From contig BNUW01000059.1 in NCBI GenBank assembly GCA_025997655.1, positions 1 to 14,791 on the forward strand: 14,791 bases of DNA, in the 5' to 3' direction. Shown one piece after another: positions 6,666 to 14,202 of the stretch. Position 1 is the stretch's first letter, and every line of letters begins with the position of its first letter. Source of the stretch: Spirochaetia bacterium. GTDB lineage: Bacteria; Spirochaetota; Spirochaetia; Treponematales; Breznakiellaceae. Under the pieces are notes generated by a model, which worked only from the letters and a program-made list of their open reading frames with translations, was not told the DNA's origin and did not search any database. The translations under genes were made by a program, and so were the position numbers.

Positions 6666-7457
6666 TCAATTCGCAATACTGCCGTTTTCTGCAAATGATA
6701 TTTTATAATAATTTAAATATTCTTTATAAGAATCTTGTGCCGATAAACAAGTATCCATTAAATATCCCGGCGTTTTTTTATATTCTTTTAAGCCCCGGTA
6801 ATAATAGAGTTTATGTTTTTCATCAATAATGAATGGTATAACATTATTCTTCAGACACTCTTTAAACATTATTAGTCTGCCTACCCTTCCATTCCCATCC
6901 TGAAAAGGATGTATCCTTTCAAAATTGTGATGAAAGGTGATAATATCTTCGATTGTATAGGCCGTATGGATGCTCTTTTGCCGGTAATTCTCAAGAAGAA
7001 CATGCATCTCCTCTGATACGTGTTCCGGTAACGTAGTTTCTCTATCACCAACCATATTTTCAAGTTTTTTATACTCCCCTACATTAAACCAATCTTTTTG
7101 AGAATCGTATGTTCCCATTTTTAATATTCTATGGTACTCTTTTATAATAAATTCATTTAAAGATTCTTTTGCCGTTTTCAATAAGTATCTAAAACAGGAA
7201 AAATGGTTGACTGTTTCAACAATATCGTCAACATTTAATACGTTTCCTTTTTCAGCATCAACCGTATTTGTTTCATATATATACCTCGTCTGATCCAGAG
7301 ATAATTTGCTGCCCTCAATACGATTTGAATTATAACATAATTTTATTTGGGTACTGTGATAAATGCCTCCTTTCAAACTCATATCCATCTCTTCTTTCAG
7401 CCTATCCAGCAGCGGAGTATTTACTATGGCTGTTTTTGCCGGTTTTTTTCCATCCAT
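6666..7457 (-). CDS. Fic domain protein (class II, AMPylator-like)
   Basis: This 263-residue Fic protein has an intact catalytic motif HPFQDGNGRVGR (183-194), with H183 as catalytic base, D187 for magnesium, and G188/N189/G190/R191 for the nucleotide phosphates. Fic enzymes usually transfer AMP from ATP to hydroxyl groups of target proteins. An N-terminal SNRIEG (44-49) fits the inhibitory [ST]xxxE[GN] helix of class II Fic proteins, with E48 expected to block productive ATP binding. The flap region is around 127-135. The gene is visibly AT-rich beside its GC-richer neighbours, with A/T-heavy codons and many Lys, Asn and Tyr residues, which suggests recent transfer. The ATG at 7457 has no Shine-Dalgarno, only poly-A sequence upstream; the next ATG (codon 24) would remove conserved N-terminal residues. 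The target is unknown. Confidence 0.85.
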   Translation of the reverse strand: MDGKKPAKTAIVNTPLLDRLKEEMDMSLKGGIYHSTQIKLCYNSNRIEGSKLSLDQTRYIYETNTVDAEKGNVLNVDDIVETVNHFSCFRYLLKTAKESLNEFIIKEYHRILKMGTYDSQKDWFNVGEYKKLENMVGDRETTLPEHVSEEMHVLLENYRQKSIHTAYTIEDIITFHHNFERIHPFQDGNGRVGRLIMFKECLKNNVIPFIIDEKHKLYYYRGLKEYKKTPGYLMDTCLSAQDSYKEYLNYYKISFAENGSIAN

Positions 7458-7527
7458 TTTTTTATTATTGCATATTTTTTCTAGTATATCAAGGGTGTGG
7501 AAATCTTAATGCGTAGCGGGTACCGGT

Positions 7528-8406
7528 TTATTGTGTAAGCTGTTCCGTTTTGTACCGGTACTCACCCTCACACAGTTTTCGGAACAACGAGGGGGGGACG
7601 CCGGTTTCTTCCTTAAAAATCTTGGCAAAATAATTGTAGTCCGGTATTCCTACCTGTTCGGCGATGGCCGAAATAGGCTGCTTGTCCAGCCGGAGCAGTT
7701 CCTTTGCCCGTTCGACCCGAACATAGCGGATTAGCTCATTCACCGTAAGCTGACAATCCCGTTTTATCGCCCCGCAGAGGGTGGTCTTGCCGACCCCGAA
7801 CTGCTTCGCAAGAGACGGGAGGCTTAGATTGTCCCGGAGATTGGCGGTGATGTGCCGCTTAACCCGGCTTGAAAGGGGCTCATCCATGATGCGGATATAG
7901 TTGTCCAGCAGCACGTAGCTTGCCAATGCCTGGAGGATATTCGCGCAGGCCCGGATCTGGTCCCTCTTGATCACCAGGAGTTTTGCGTAGGCCTGCCTGA
8001 GCGCCTCCATGTCCAGGTTCAGGGCTTTAATTTTCCCATGAGCTTCTGCCCACTGCCGCTCCCCGGTGCTGCCGGGCTGGCGCATCTGGCCTATCATCAG
8101 GTACCCGGCCCGTTCGCCGCCGGAACTGATGATGGGGGCAAGCACCTCGGTCAGCCCCGCATGGCACTGGTACATATAGATGCCCCGGTGGCTGTTCATA
8201 TGCGCGAAGGCCTCCCGGTCACATTGCCGGCAAGCATGGTCCCCTTGCTTGTCTGAACGAAGGATGCGGCAATAGTCGGTCCACGGGATTGGATAGGCAA
8301 GCATCTCCTTTCCCGAAAGGTCAAATAACCCGACCCGGATATTCGTAAGGGTGTAAAAACTCCGCAGCAGGTCCTGCATGCGATTCTGGTTCCATATTAT
8401 ATCCAC
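7528..8406 (-). CDS. AraC-family transcriptional regulator with PocR sensory domain
   Basis: This 292-residue one-component regulator has an N-terminal PocR-type ligand-binding domain (about 8-165) with the cysteine set C46, C59, C62 and C81 in the contexts DYCRI, ACRQCDREA and YQCHAGLTEVLAPI, followed by a linker and a C-terminal AraC DNA-binding domain (about 178-280). The two helix-turn-helix units are near 195-217 and 246-268, ending in the classic YFAKIFKEETGVPPSLFRK. PocR domains are described as sensing small organic molecules, as in PocR itself with propanediol. The gene is divergent from the UroD-fold/ABC operon, and a direct repeat with AraC spacing lies between them, so it is the likely inducer-dependent activator of that operon. 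GGTGGA stands six bases before the ATG. Confidence 0.85.
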   Translation of the reverse strand: MDIIWNQNRMQDLLRSFYTLTNIRVGLFDLSGKEMLAYPIPWTDYCRILRSDKQGDHACRQCDREAFAHMNSHRGIYMYQCHAGLTEVLAPIISSGGERAGYLMIGQMRQPGSTGERQWAEAHGKIKALNLDMEALRQAYAKLLVIKRDQIRACANILQALASYVLLDNYIRIMDEPLSSRVKRHITANLRDNLSLPSLAKQFGVGKTTLCGAIKRDCQLTVNELIRYVRVERAKELLRLDKQPISAIAEQVGIPDYNYFAKIFKEETGVPPSLFRKLCEGEYRYKTEQLTQ

Positions 8407-8433
8407 CGTAGATATCCCTTAAAATAGACCGTT

Positions 8434-8462
8434 TTATGAACAATTTTTCTATATTATGAACA
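8434..8462 (+). promoter_or_regulatory. direct-repeat operator for an AraC-family protein
   Basis: TTATGAACA occurs at 8434-8442 and again at 8454-8462 in the same orientation, 20 bp apart or about two helical turns. This geometry is typical of the two half-sites bound by one AraC-family dimer. The pair lies in the gap between the regulator gene and the operon it faces. The downstream half-site touches the -10 box of the regulator promoter, so binding there would also repress the regulator. Confidence 0.6.
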
Positions 8463-8490
8463 TTATAACCTAGCGGGTTTGAAATTTCAA
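8462..8490 (-). promoter_or_regulatory. strong promoter of the PocR-AraC regulator gene
   Basis: On the minus strand TTGAAA (8485-8490) and a consensus TATAAT (8462-8467) are separated by 17 bp, giving a predicted transcript start near 8455. The -35 box is one half of a perfect 12-bp palindrome TTGAAATTTCAA (8479-8490). On the plus strand the overlapping TATAAC (8464-8469) could act as a -10 box for the operon, but no good -35 box accompanies it, as expected for an activator-dependent promoter. Confidence 0.6.
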
Positions 8491-8505
8491 GGACAATAAT
8501 GATGT

Positions 8506-9525
8506 ATGAACAAAAGAGAAACCGTTATTGCCGCATTGCAGCATAAGGCCACTGTGCCTATCCCCTATCATATTGAATTTACTCAGCAGTCCCTGCAGCA
8601 GCTCATAGCCGCCACCGGCCAGGCGGATATCGAAGACCGCATAGGTACCTACCTCCATTATGCACAGTATTGGGGCTGGCCCACGGAAGTGCCGGACCGG
8701 CCTGAGCATTTTAAGGATGAATTCGGGGTGGTATGGAACCGCAGCGGGGTGGATAAGGATATCGGGGTGGTGGACCGGTTCCTGATTCCGGACCTGGAAG
8801 AGGGGCATTATGAGTTTCCCACCCCCGATACGGCCCGGCTCAGGCGGGAGATTGAGCAGCTTTTGGCCGCCAGGAAGGACAAGTTTACCTTTATGGGTTT
8901 TGGGTTCTGCATGTTCGAGCGGGCCTGGAGCCTCATGGGCATGGAAAATACCCTGATGGCCATGACCGCCGCCCCCGAAGCGCTGGAGGAATTTTTCGAT
9001 CGGATCTGCGGCTATTTCCTAAACCTGGTGGACATCGCCCTGGAATACGATGTGGACGGCATCTACTTCGGGGATGATTGGGGGCAGCAGCGGGGGCTCA
9101 TCATGGGGCCCGCCCACTGGCGCCGCTTCATCAAACCCCGGATGGCCCGGCTCTATGAGCGGGTTAAGGCCAAGGGCAAGTACGTGATTCAGCATTCCTG
9201 CGGGGACTGTAACCTCGTACTGCCGGACCTTATCGAAATCGGCCTGGATTGCTACCAAACTTTTCAGCCGGAGATCTACAACATTGCTGAGGTAAAGAAA
9301 GCCTATGGGAACAAGCTTACTTTTTGGGGCGGCGTATCCACCCAGCAGGTGCTGCCCAACATGAAGCCCCCGGCGCTTAAGGAAGAGATCGTCCGGGTTG
9401 TGCGGGCGCTGAGGAAGGACGGCGGGCTCATTATCGCCCCCACCCATGCGCTGCCCTTTGATGTGCCGGTGGAAAATATTCTGGCCATGGCGGATGTGTT
9501 CCAGCATCAGGAAAACTATTTTTAG
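8506..9525 (+). CDS. UroD-fold methyltransferase-like protein A
   Basis: This 339-residue protein belongs to the uroporphyrinogen decarboxylase superfamily, in the branch that includes corrinoid- and zinc-dependent methyltransferases (MtaA/MtbA/CmuA) rather than haem-pathway HemE. The C-terminal barrel shows VDGIYFGDDWGQQRG (183-197), the zinc-ligand-like H230-x-C232 in IQHSCGDC, FWGGVSTQQ (273-281) and IIAPTHALPFDVPVENIL (309-326). In classical MtaA/MtbA a third zinc ligand is a cysteine some 75 residues after H-x-C; here that region lacks cysteine but contains H314. It is the first gene of the operon, with AAGGA about 12 bases before the ATG, and lies nine bases before its paralogue. A methyl transfer or demethylation step on the imported substrate is possible. 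The reaction is not known. Confidence 0.75.
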   Translation: MNKRETVIAALQHKATVPIPYHIEFTQQSLQQLIAATGQADIEDRIGTYLHYAQYWGWPTEVPDRPEHFKDEFGVVWNRSGVDKDIGVVDRFLIPDLEEGHYEFPTPDTARLRREIEQLLAARKDKFTFMGFGFCMFERAWSLMGMENTLMAMTAAPEALEEFFDRICGYFLNLVDIALEYDVDGIYFGDDWGQQRGLIMGPAHWRRFIKPRMARLYERVKAKGKYVIQHSCGDCNLVLPDLIEIGLDCYQTFQPEIYNIAEVKKAYGNKLTFWGGVSTQQVLPNMKPPALKEEIVRVVRALRKDGGLIIAPTHALPFDVPVENILAMADVFQHQENYF

Positions 9526-9534
9526 GAGGCCGTC

Positions 9535-10599
9535 GTGAACCATCGGGAAAATTTGTTGTCCCTGCTGCGGCGTGAGGGGTTCTCCTTTATTCCCGTCTCC
9601 TTTGACATCACCCCGGATCAGATAAAAACCTACCGGGAAAAAACCGGTTCCGCCCTGTCCTACCAAGACTATTTTGATATGCCCTGGCGGAACATTCCGG
9701 ATATCACACTGCCCGATAATTCCTCCGCCTTTTTGTCCTGGTACAATGAACCCTTGAAGCCCGGGGCCGTAATTGATGAATGGGGGATTGCCCACGAACC
9801 GGGGAGCGCCGCCGCCAAGCACATGACCCATATGCGCCATCCCCTGGAAGATGCGGCGGATCCGGAACGGATACGGGAATACCCCTTCCCGGATTTTCAG
9901 CGAGGGGACGGCAGTCACCAGAAGCCCTTTGTTGATGGGCTCCATGAAAGGGGCCTCGCGGCGGTGGGATGGATGCAAATGACCATCTGGGAGGTGTCCT
10001 GGTATCTGCGGGGCATGGAACGGCTGATGATGGACATGATGGACGATGCGCCGGAAGCGGCCTGCATCCTGGACCGGATTACCGAAGCGGCCCTAGTCCG
10101 TGCGGAATCCTACGCCCGCGCCGGGGCGGATATTATCTACCTGGGGGACGATATCGGATCACAGCGCAGCCCCCTTATGAGCCCCGCTCTGTACCGGACA
10201 TGGCTTAAGCCCCGGCTTAAACGGGTCATTGCGGCGATTAAGAAGGTGAATCCCGGCATCATCATCATGTACCACAGCTGCGGTTATGTGCTGCCCTTTA
10301 TTGAGGATCTTATTGACGCGGGGGTCGAAGTGCTTAACCCCATACAGGCTGAGTCGATGAACTACCGGGAAATTGTGGCCGCCTATGGGGACCGGCTCTC
10401 CTTTCACGGCTGTATCGGCACCCAGACGATTATGCCCTTCGGCACACCGGAGGAAATAAAAGCCATGGTCAGGGATTGTGTGGATTCCATGGGGCCCAAG
10501 GGCGGAATGTTTGCGGCCCCCACACACATTCTGGAACCCGAGGTGCCCTGGGAAAATATTCTTGCCTATGTTGATGGATGCAGGAATTATGGGTTATAA
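9535..10599 (+). CDS. UroD-fold methyltransferase-like protein B
   Basis: This 354-residue paralogue of the preceding product is rather divergent. It carries the same barrel landmarks: ADIIYLGDDIGSQRSPLMSP (198-217), the putative zinc pair H247-x-C249 in MYHSCGYV, SFHGCIGTQT (289-298) and MFAAPTHILEPEVPWENIL (325-343), where H331 is 84 residues after H247, exactly as in protein A. It begins with GTG at 9535, supported by AGGAGG five bases upstream; that Shine-Dalgarno overlaps the stop codon of protein A, so the two are probably co-translated. Two unlike UroD-fold proteins encoded in tandem suggest two subunits or successive steps. No corrinoid-binding protein or corrinoid methyltransferase gene is seen in the window, so participation in B12-type methyl transfer is inference. 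Confidence 0.75.
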   Translation: MNHRENLLSLLRREGFSFIPVSFDITPDQIKTYREKTGSALSYQDYFDMPWRNIPDITLPDNSSAFLSWYNEPLKPGAVIDEWGIAHEPGSAAAKHMTHMRHPLEDAADPERIREYPFPDFQRGDGSHQKPFVDGLHERGLAAVGWMQMTIWEVSWYLRGMERLMMDMMDDAPEAACILDRITEAALVRAESYARAGADIIYLGDDIGSQRSPLMSPALYRTWLKPRLKRVIAAIKKVNPGIIIMYHSCGYVLPFIEDLIDAGVEVLNPIQAESMNYREIVAAYGDRLSFHGCIGTQTIMPFGTPEEIKAMVRDCVDSMGPKGGMFAAPTHILEPEVPWENILAYVDGCRNYGL

Positions 10600-10605
10600 T
10601 AAGCC

Positions 10606-12108
10606 ATGAGCGACATCCTTGAATTCCGTGGGATCACGAAAGCTTTCCCCGGGGTGCTGGCGCTGGACCGGGTTAGTTTTACCGCCCGCCGGGGGGAAGT
10701 TACCGCCCTGGTTGGGGAGAACGGCGCCGGCAAGAGTACCCTCCTTAAAATACTGAACGGCGACTATCAGCACGATTCGGGGGATTACCTGATCGACGGG
10801 AACGAAAAACTGTTCAGGGACCCCCGGGAGGCCATACAAGCCGGTGTCAGTGTGATCTACCAGGAACGGCAGGTTATCCCCTATCTTACGGTGGCGGAGA
10901 ATATCTTTATGGAAGATATTCCGGTGGATAGGTTCGGCCTGGTCAACTTCGGCGAGCTTAACCGGAAGGCCCAGGGGATCATCGACGAGTTTAAGCTGCC
11001 CTTTTCCGCCGCAGCAAAGGTGCGGGATCTTTCGGTGGCCTTCCAGCAGATGGTGGAGATCATGAAGGCCTACCGCCGCCATCCTTCGATAATCGCCTTT
11101 GACGAGCCCACCGCAAGCCTTTCGGACGCGGAGATAGAATCGCTGTTTGAAATTATTAAACGGCTTAAAAATGAAATGATCATCCTCTATGTTTCCCACC
11201 GGATGAAGGAGATTTTCCGCATCACCGATCAGGTGGTGATCATGAAGGACGGCAGGTTTATAAAACAGGCGGCCACCAATTCCATAAGCGAAGATGAAAT
11301 TATCCGCAGCATGGTAGGCCGGGATCTGGGGGATATTTTCCACTCCCTTGACCGGAACGACAAGGTTGGGGAGGTCATTTTCCGGGCGGAAAACCTGGAG
11401 GCGGACAATGTAAAGAACGTGTCCTTTGAAGTGCGCGCCGGGGAAATCGTCGGCTTTGCCGGCCTGGTTGGCGCGGGCAGAACCGAAACCATGCGGGCCA
11501 TTTTCGGGGCGGATAAAAAAACCGGGGGCCGTGTTTTTCTGGACGGGACGGAACTGGACATAAAGTTTCCCGAGGACGCCATTGTCAAAGGGCTGGCCCT
11601 CTGCCCGGAGGACAGGAAGGAACAGGGTATCTTCGCCATCCGGGCGGTGAAAGATAATATCAGCGTAGTAAAACTGCGTTCCATTTTAAAATACGGATTT
11701 ATCAACAAAGCTGCGGAGCTTGAGGTGGCCAGGGACGGGGTGGCGCGGCTCAACATCCGTACCCCATCGATAGACAAGCTTATCGGCGAGCTTTCCGGGG
11801 GGAATCAACAGAAGACAATTTTTGCCCGGTGGCTGGCGGTGAACCCCAGGATTCTGATTCTTGATGAGCCTACCAAGGGCATTGATGTGGGATCGAAGAG
11901 CGAAATTTACCGAATCATCTGCGATCTTGCAAAGCAGGGGATAGGTATTGTGTTTATATCTTCGGAACTGCCGGAGATACTGGGGGTGTGCGACCGCATT
12001 GTGGTGATGTGCCAGGGACGGATAACCGGGGAATTCAAGCGTGAGGAGGCAACCGAACACAAGGTGCTGACCCTCGCTATGGCTGATATGTTGGGGGATG
12101 CAAAATAA
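10606..12108 (+). CDS. sugar ABC transporter ATPase, two nucleotide-binding domains
   Basis: This 500-residue RbsA/MglA/AraG-type ATPase has two fused ABC domains. Domain 1 has Walker A GENGAGKST (37-45), Walker B IIAFDEPTASL (162-172) and switch H198. Its signature reads LSVAFQQMVEI (142-152), with phenylalanine where glutamine is usual. Domain 2 has the degenerate Walker A GLVGAGRTET (286-295), lacking the lysine, as is normal in this family, plus an intact signature LSGGNQQK (396-403) and Walker B ILILDEPTKGID (416-427). It serves the permease downstream. The ATG lies six bases after the UroD-B stop with no close Shine-Dalgarno, so coupling is likely. Its stop overlaps the permease start as TAATG. 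Confidence 0.9.
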   Translation: MSDILEFRGITKAFPGVLALDRVSFTARRGEVTALVGENGAGKSTLLKILNGDYQHDSGDYLIDGNEKLFRDPREAIQAGVSVIYQERQVIPYLTVAENIFMEDIPVDRFGLVNFGELNRKAQGIIDEFKLPFSAAAKVRDLSVAFQQMVEIMKAYRRHPSIIAFDEPTASLSDAEIESLFEIIKRLKNEMIILYVSHRMKEIFRITDQVVIMKDGRFIKQAATNSISEDEIIRSMVGRDLGDIFHSLDRNDKVGEVIFRAENLEADNVKNVSFEVRAGEIVGFAGLVGAGRTETMRAIFGADKKTGGRVFLDGTELDIKFPEDAIVKGLALCPEDRKEQGIFAIRAVKDNISVVKLRSILKYGFINKAAELEVARDGVARLNIRTPSIDKLIGELSGGNQQKTIFARWLAVNPRILILDEPTKGIDVGSKSEIYRIICDLAKQGIGIVFISSELPEILGVCDRIVVMCQGRITGEFKREEATEHKVLTLAMADMLGDAK

Positions 12109-13091
12109 TGGCAAACACAGGTAAAGCGGATACCGGACGCGGTTCGGTGTTAAAACAAATTGTCTCTTCTGATAAAATTGGTTTGATAGCAGCCCTGGCG
12201 CTGGTTATCGCCGTTTTCACCTACCTCACGAATGGTAATTTTATTTCGAAGGGCAATATTATTAATATTCTTATCGCCTCCGCCATCGTGGGCATGGTGG
12301 TTATCGGTGAATGTTACCTGCTTATCACCGGTCATGTGGATCTTTCCCCCGGAAGCGTGGCGGCTTTTTCCGGGGTGCTGGTGTCCATCCTCCTGAAAAA
12401 TGGTTTCCCCCTGGCGCCGGCAATAGTGATAGTGGTGATCGTTGGAATGTTGGTGGGCTGGATTAATGCGCTCCTGGTAAACCGCCTGAAACTGGAGGCC
12501 TTTATCGCCACCCTTGCCACCATGTCCGTTTTCCGGGGCCTGGCGTTTATTATCTGCAACGGCAAGGCGGTGTTCGTTACCAGCAGCGCCTTCCTCAAAA
12601 TGGGTTCCGGCCGCTTCCTGGGGATTCCCGTCCCGGTAATAATCTTTGTAATTTCCTTTATCGTCTTTATGATCATCCTGGACCGTACCCGGTTCGGGCG
12701 GAACGTCTATATGGTGGGGGGTAATGCCACCGCTGCCCGGCTTGCGGGGATCAACGCACAAAAACTGCGGACCAAAATATACATGATGACCGCAGGCTTT
12801 GCGGCCCTGGGGGGCATAATACAAGCGGGGCGGATGAGCAGCGGCCAGCCCAGTACCAGCGAAGGCCTTGAGTTTGACGCGGTTACCGCCGTGGTCTTAG
12901 GCGGTGTGGCCATGGCCGGCGGGGTAGGTACCCTGAGCGGCGCACTGATCGGCCTCTTTATCATGCAGGGCTTCAACAACGGCCTGATGATGATGAACGT
13001 GCCTTCGTTTTGGCAGACCGTTTCCCGGGGACTGCTCCTGATCGCGGCACTTTCCTTTGACTATATCCGCAACCGTAAGCGGAAAAAATAA
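12108..13091 (+). CDS. sugar ABC transporter permease (RbsC/AraH type)
   Basis: This 327-residue inner-membrane permease of the branched-chain amino acid/sugar (BPD_transp_2) family has about nine hydrophobic segments between 23 and 318. Family signatures include LLITGHVDLSPGSVAAFSG (71-89), which corresponds to the usual IDLSVGS stretch with GHVD in place of GGID; FIATLATMSVFRG (132-144); VGGNATAARLAGI (203-215); and FDAVTAVVLGGVAMAGGVGT (256-275). It probably works as a homodimer with the double-domain ATPase. GGGGGA nine bases before the ATG acts as Shine-Dalgarno, and the start overlaps the ATPase stop by one base. Confidence 0.9.
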   Translation: MANTGKADTGRGSVLKQIVSSDKIGLIAALALVIAVFTYLTNGNFISKGNIINILIASAIVGMVVIGECYLLITGHVDLSPGSVAAFSGVLVSILLKNGFPLAPAIVIVVIVGMLVGWINALLVNRLKLEAFIATLATMSVFRGLAFIICNGKAVFVTSSAFLKMGSGRFLGIPVPVIIFVISFIVFMIILDRTRFGRNVYMVGGNATAARLAGINAQKLRTKIYMMTAGFAALGGIIQAGRMSSGQPSTSEGLEFDAVTAVVLGGVAMAGGVGTLSGALIGLFIMQGFNNGLMMMNVPSFWQTVSRGLLLIAALSFDYIRNRKRKK

Positions 13092-13104
13092 TTGTGGCGC
13101 CTCT

Positions 13105-13124
13105 TTGTCCGCAGATGCGGGCAA
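13105..13124 (+). promoter_or_regulatory. intercistronic hairpin before the binding-protein gene
   Basis: TTGTCCGC-AGAT-GCGGGCAA forms an 8-pair stem with one G-U pair and a tetraloop, in the 62-base gap between permease and binding protein. There is no T-tract, so it is unlikely to be a terminator. In sugar ABC operons such hairpins often protect the binding-protein message and raise its level relative to the membrane genes; that role is inferred here. Confidence 0.4.
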
Positions 13125-13153
13125 GTATCTATAGAAGTATTGGAGGAGTTTGT

Positions 13154-14185
13154 ATGAAAAAGTTGAGTTTAGTTTTAGTGCTGGTACTGGCAGCCTCGTT
13201 TGTGTTTGCCGGCGGCGGACAGCAGGGATCATCCGCAAAGAAAGACGGCCCCCTGCTTGCCTTTATTTGCAAGGACCTTTCCCAGGAATGGTTCGTTGGG
13301 ACGAGTACCGCCATGCGGAACACCGCTATTGCCCGGGGCGCCCGGGATATGCTGCTCCTTGACACGGCCATGAATCCCGATAAGTACATGACCGCCCTGG
13401 ACGCCGCCATTGCCCAGAAAGTGGACGTGCTGATCGTCTGCCCCCCGGATCAGAAACTGAGCCAGATCACCGTGGACCGCTGTAAAGCTGCGGGGATCAA
13501 GGTCATGGCCGACGATGACGGTCTTATCAATGAGCAGGGTGTTCACATTGCTCCGGCGCTGGAACTGGACGCCTACAAGGTAGGCCAGGGCATCGGCGAA
13601 TACCTGGGCAACTACTACAACAAGAACAACATGGCCGCCAACGCAGCTTCCACCGGCTTTATGCTGATGAACATGCCCGAAGTTTCTTCCTGCGTGCCCC
13701 GCAGCGAAGGCGCCCGGGATACGTTTTTTGCGTCGGTTCCCGGCTTTGATCGGAAGAAGCTGATTGTCGCCGACTATGACGGTACCTCCGAAAAGGGGTT
13801 TAACGTTGCTGCGGCCACCATCACCGCCAATCCTCAGTACACCACCTGGATTGTCATGGCCCCCAACGATGAGGGCGCCCAGGGCGCTACCCGTGCGCTG
13901 GAACAGGCGAACCTGGACAAGAACGCTATCGTAGCGGGTGTGGGCGGCTATCTTGCCAAGGATGAATTCAAGAAAAGTTATTCCGCTTTTAAGGCAACCG
14001 CCTATATCGATCCTGCGCTGGACGGACAGCTGGCCGGCGACGCCGCCATGGACTGGATCCAGAACGGCAAGGAACCCTATGCGGAGTACAAGAAACCCGG
14101 CGAAGCCTTTGGGGTATACCCCTTCAGTGCAACCATGATTGACGCCACCAATTACAAGCAGATCATGGGCGCCGGCGCGAACTAG
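13154..14185 (+). CDS. AraF-like periplasmic sugar-binding protein
   Basis: This 343-residue type I periplasmic binding protein completes the transporter. The frame is open from 13094, but the ATG at 13154 is chosen because GGAGGAG lies five bases upstream and a signal peptide begins there (MKKLSLVLVLVLAASFVFA). Cleavage before GGGQQGSS leaves no lipid-anchoring cysteine, so the protein is predicted to be soluble in the periplasm, unlike TcyA in this window. Mature landmarks resemble L-arabinose-binding protein AraF in order and spacing: LSQEWFVGT, VDVLIVCPPDQKLSQITVDRCKAAGIKVMADDD, TTWIVMAPNDEGAQGATRALEQ and the C-terminal PLP-like lobe ending near YKQIMGAG. The ligand is probably a pentose or a related polyol or sugar derivative, but this is inferred from resemblance only. 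It is the last gene of the operon. Confidence 0.85.
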   Translation: MKKLSLVLVLVLAASFVFAGGGQQGSSAKKDGPLLAFICKDLSQEWFVGTSTAMRNTAIARGARDMLLLDTAMNPDKYMTALDAAIAQKVDVLIVCPPDQKLSQITVDRCKAAGIKVMADDDGLINEQGVHIAPALELDAYKVGQGIGEYLGNYYNKNNMAANAASTGFMLMNMPEVSSCVPRSEGARDTFFASVPGFDRKKLIVADYDGTSEKGFNVAAATITANPQYTTWIVMAPNDEGAQGATRALEQANLDKNAIVAGVGGYLAKDEFKKSYSAFKATAYIDPALDGQLAGDAAMDWIQNGKEPYAEYKKPGEAFGVYPFSATMIDATNYKQIMGAGAN

Positions 14186-14202
14186 CGTAAGACAAGTTTT
14201 AA

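Noticed and set aside
7520..7561. GTACCGGT / ACCGGTAC inverted repeat at the end of the regulator gene as a terminator
   Set aside because: The loop is 26 bases, the stem lies partly in coding sequence and no T-tract follows on the minus strand.
9019..9978. 319-codon minus-strand frame spanning the two UroD-fold genes
   Set aside because: It crosses the junction of two real plus-strand genes with strong start signals; its sequence is low in recognisable structure.
10594..11343. Minus-strand frame opposite the sugar ATPase start
   Set aside because: It is antisense to a conserved Walker A domain and has no plausible start signal or homology.
12150..12824. Minus-strand frame opposite the permease
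   Set aside because: Its His, Gly and Asp-rich product is the typical mirror of a hydrophobic membrane protein.
13094..13153. Upstream extension of the sugar-binding protein by 20 codons
   Set aside because: It would put residues in front of a standard signal peptide; the ATG at 13154 has GGAGGAG immediately upstream.
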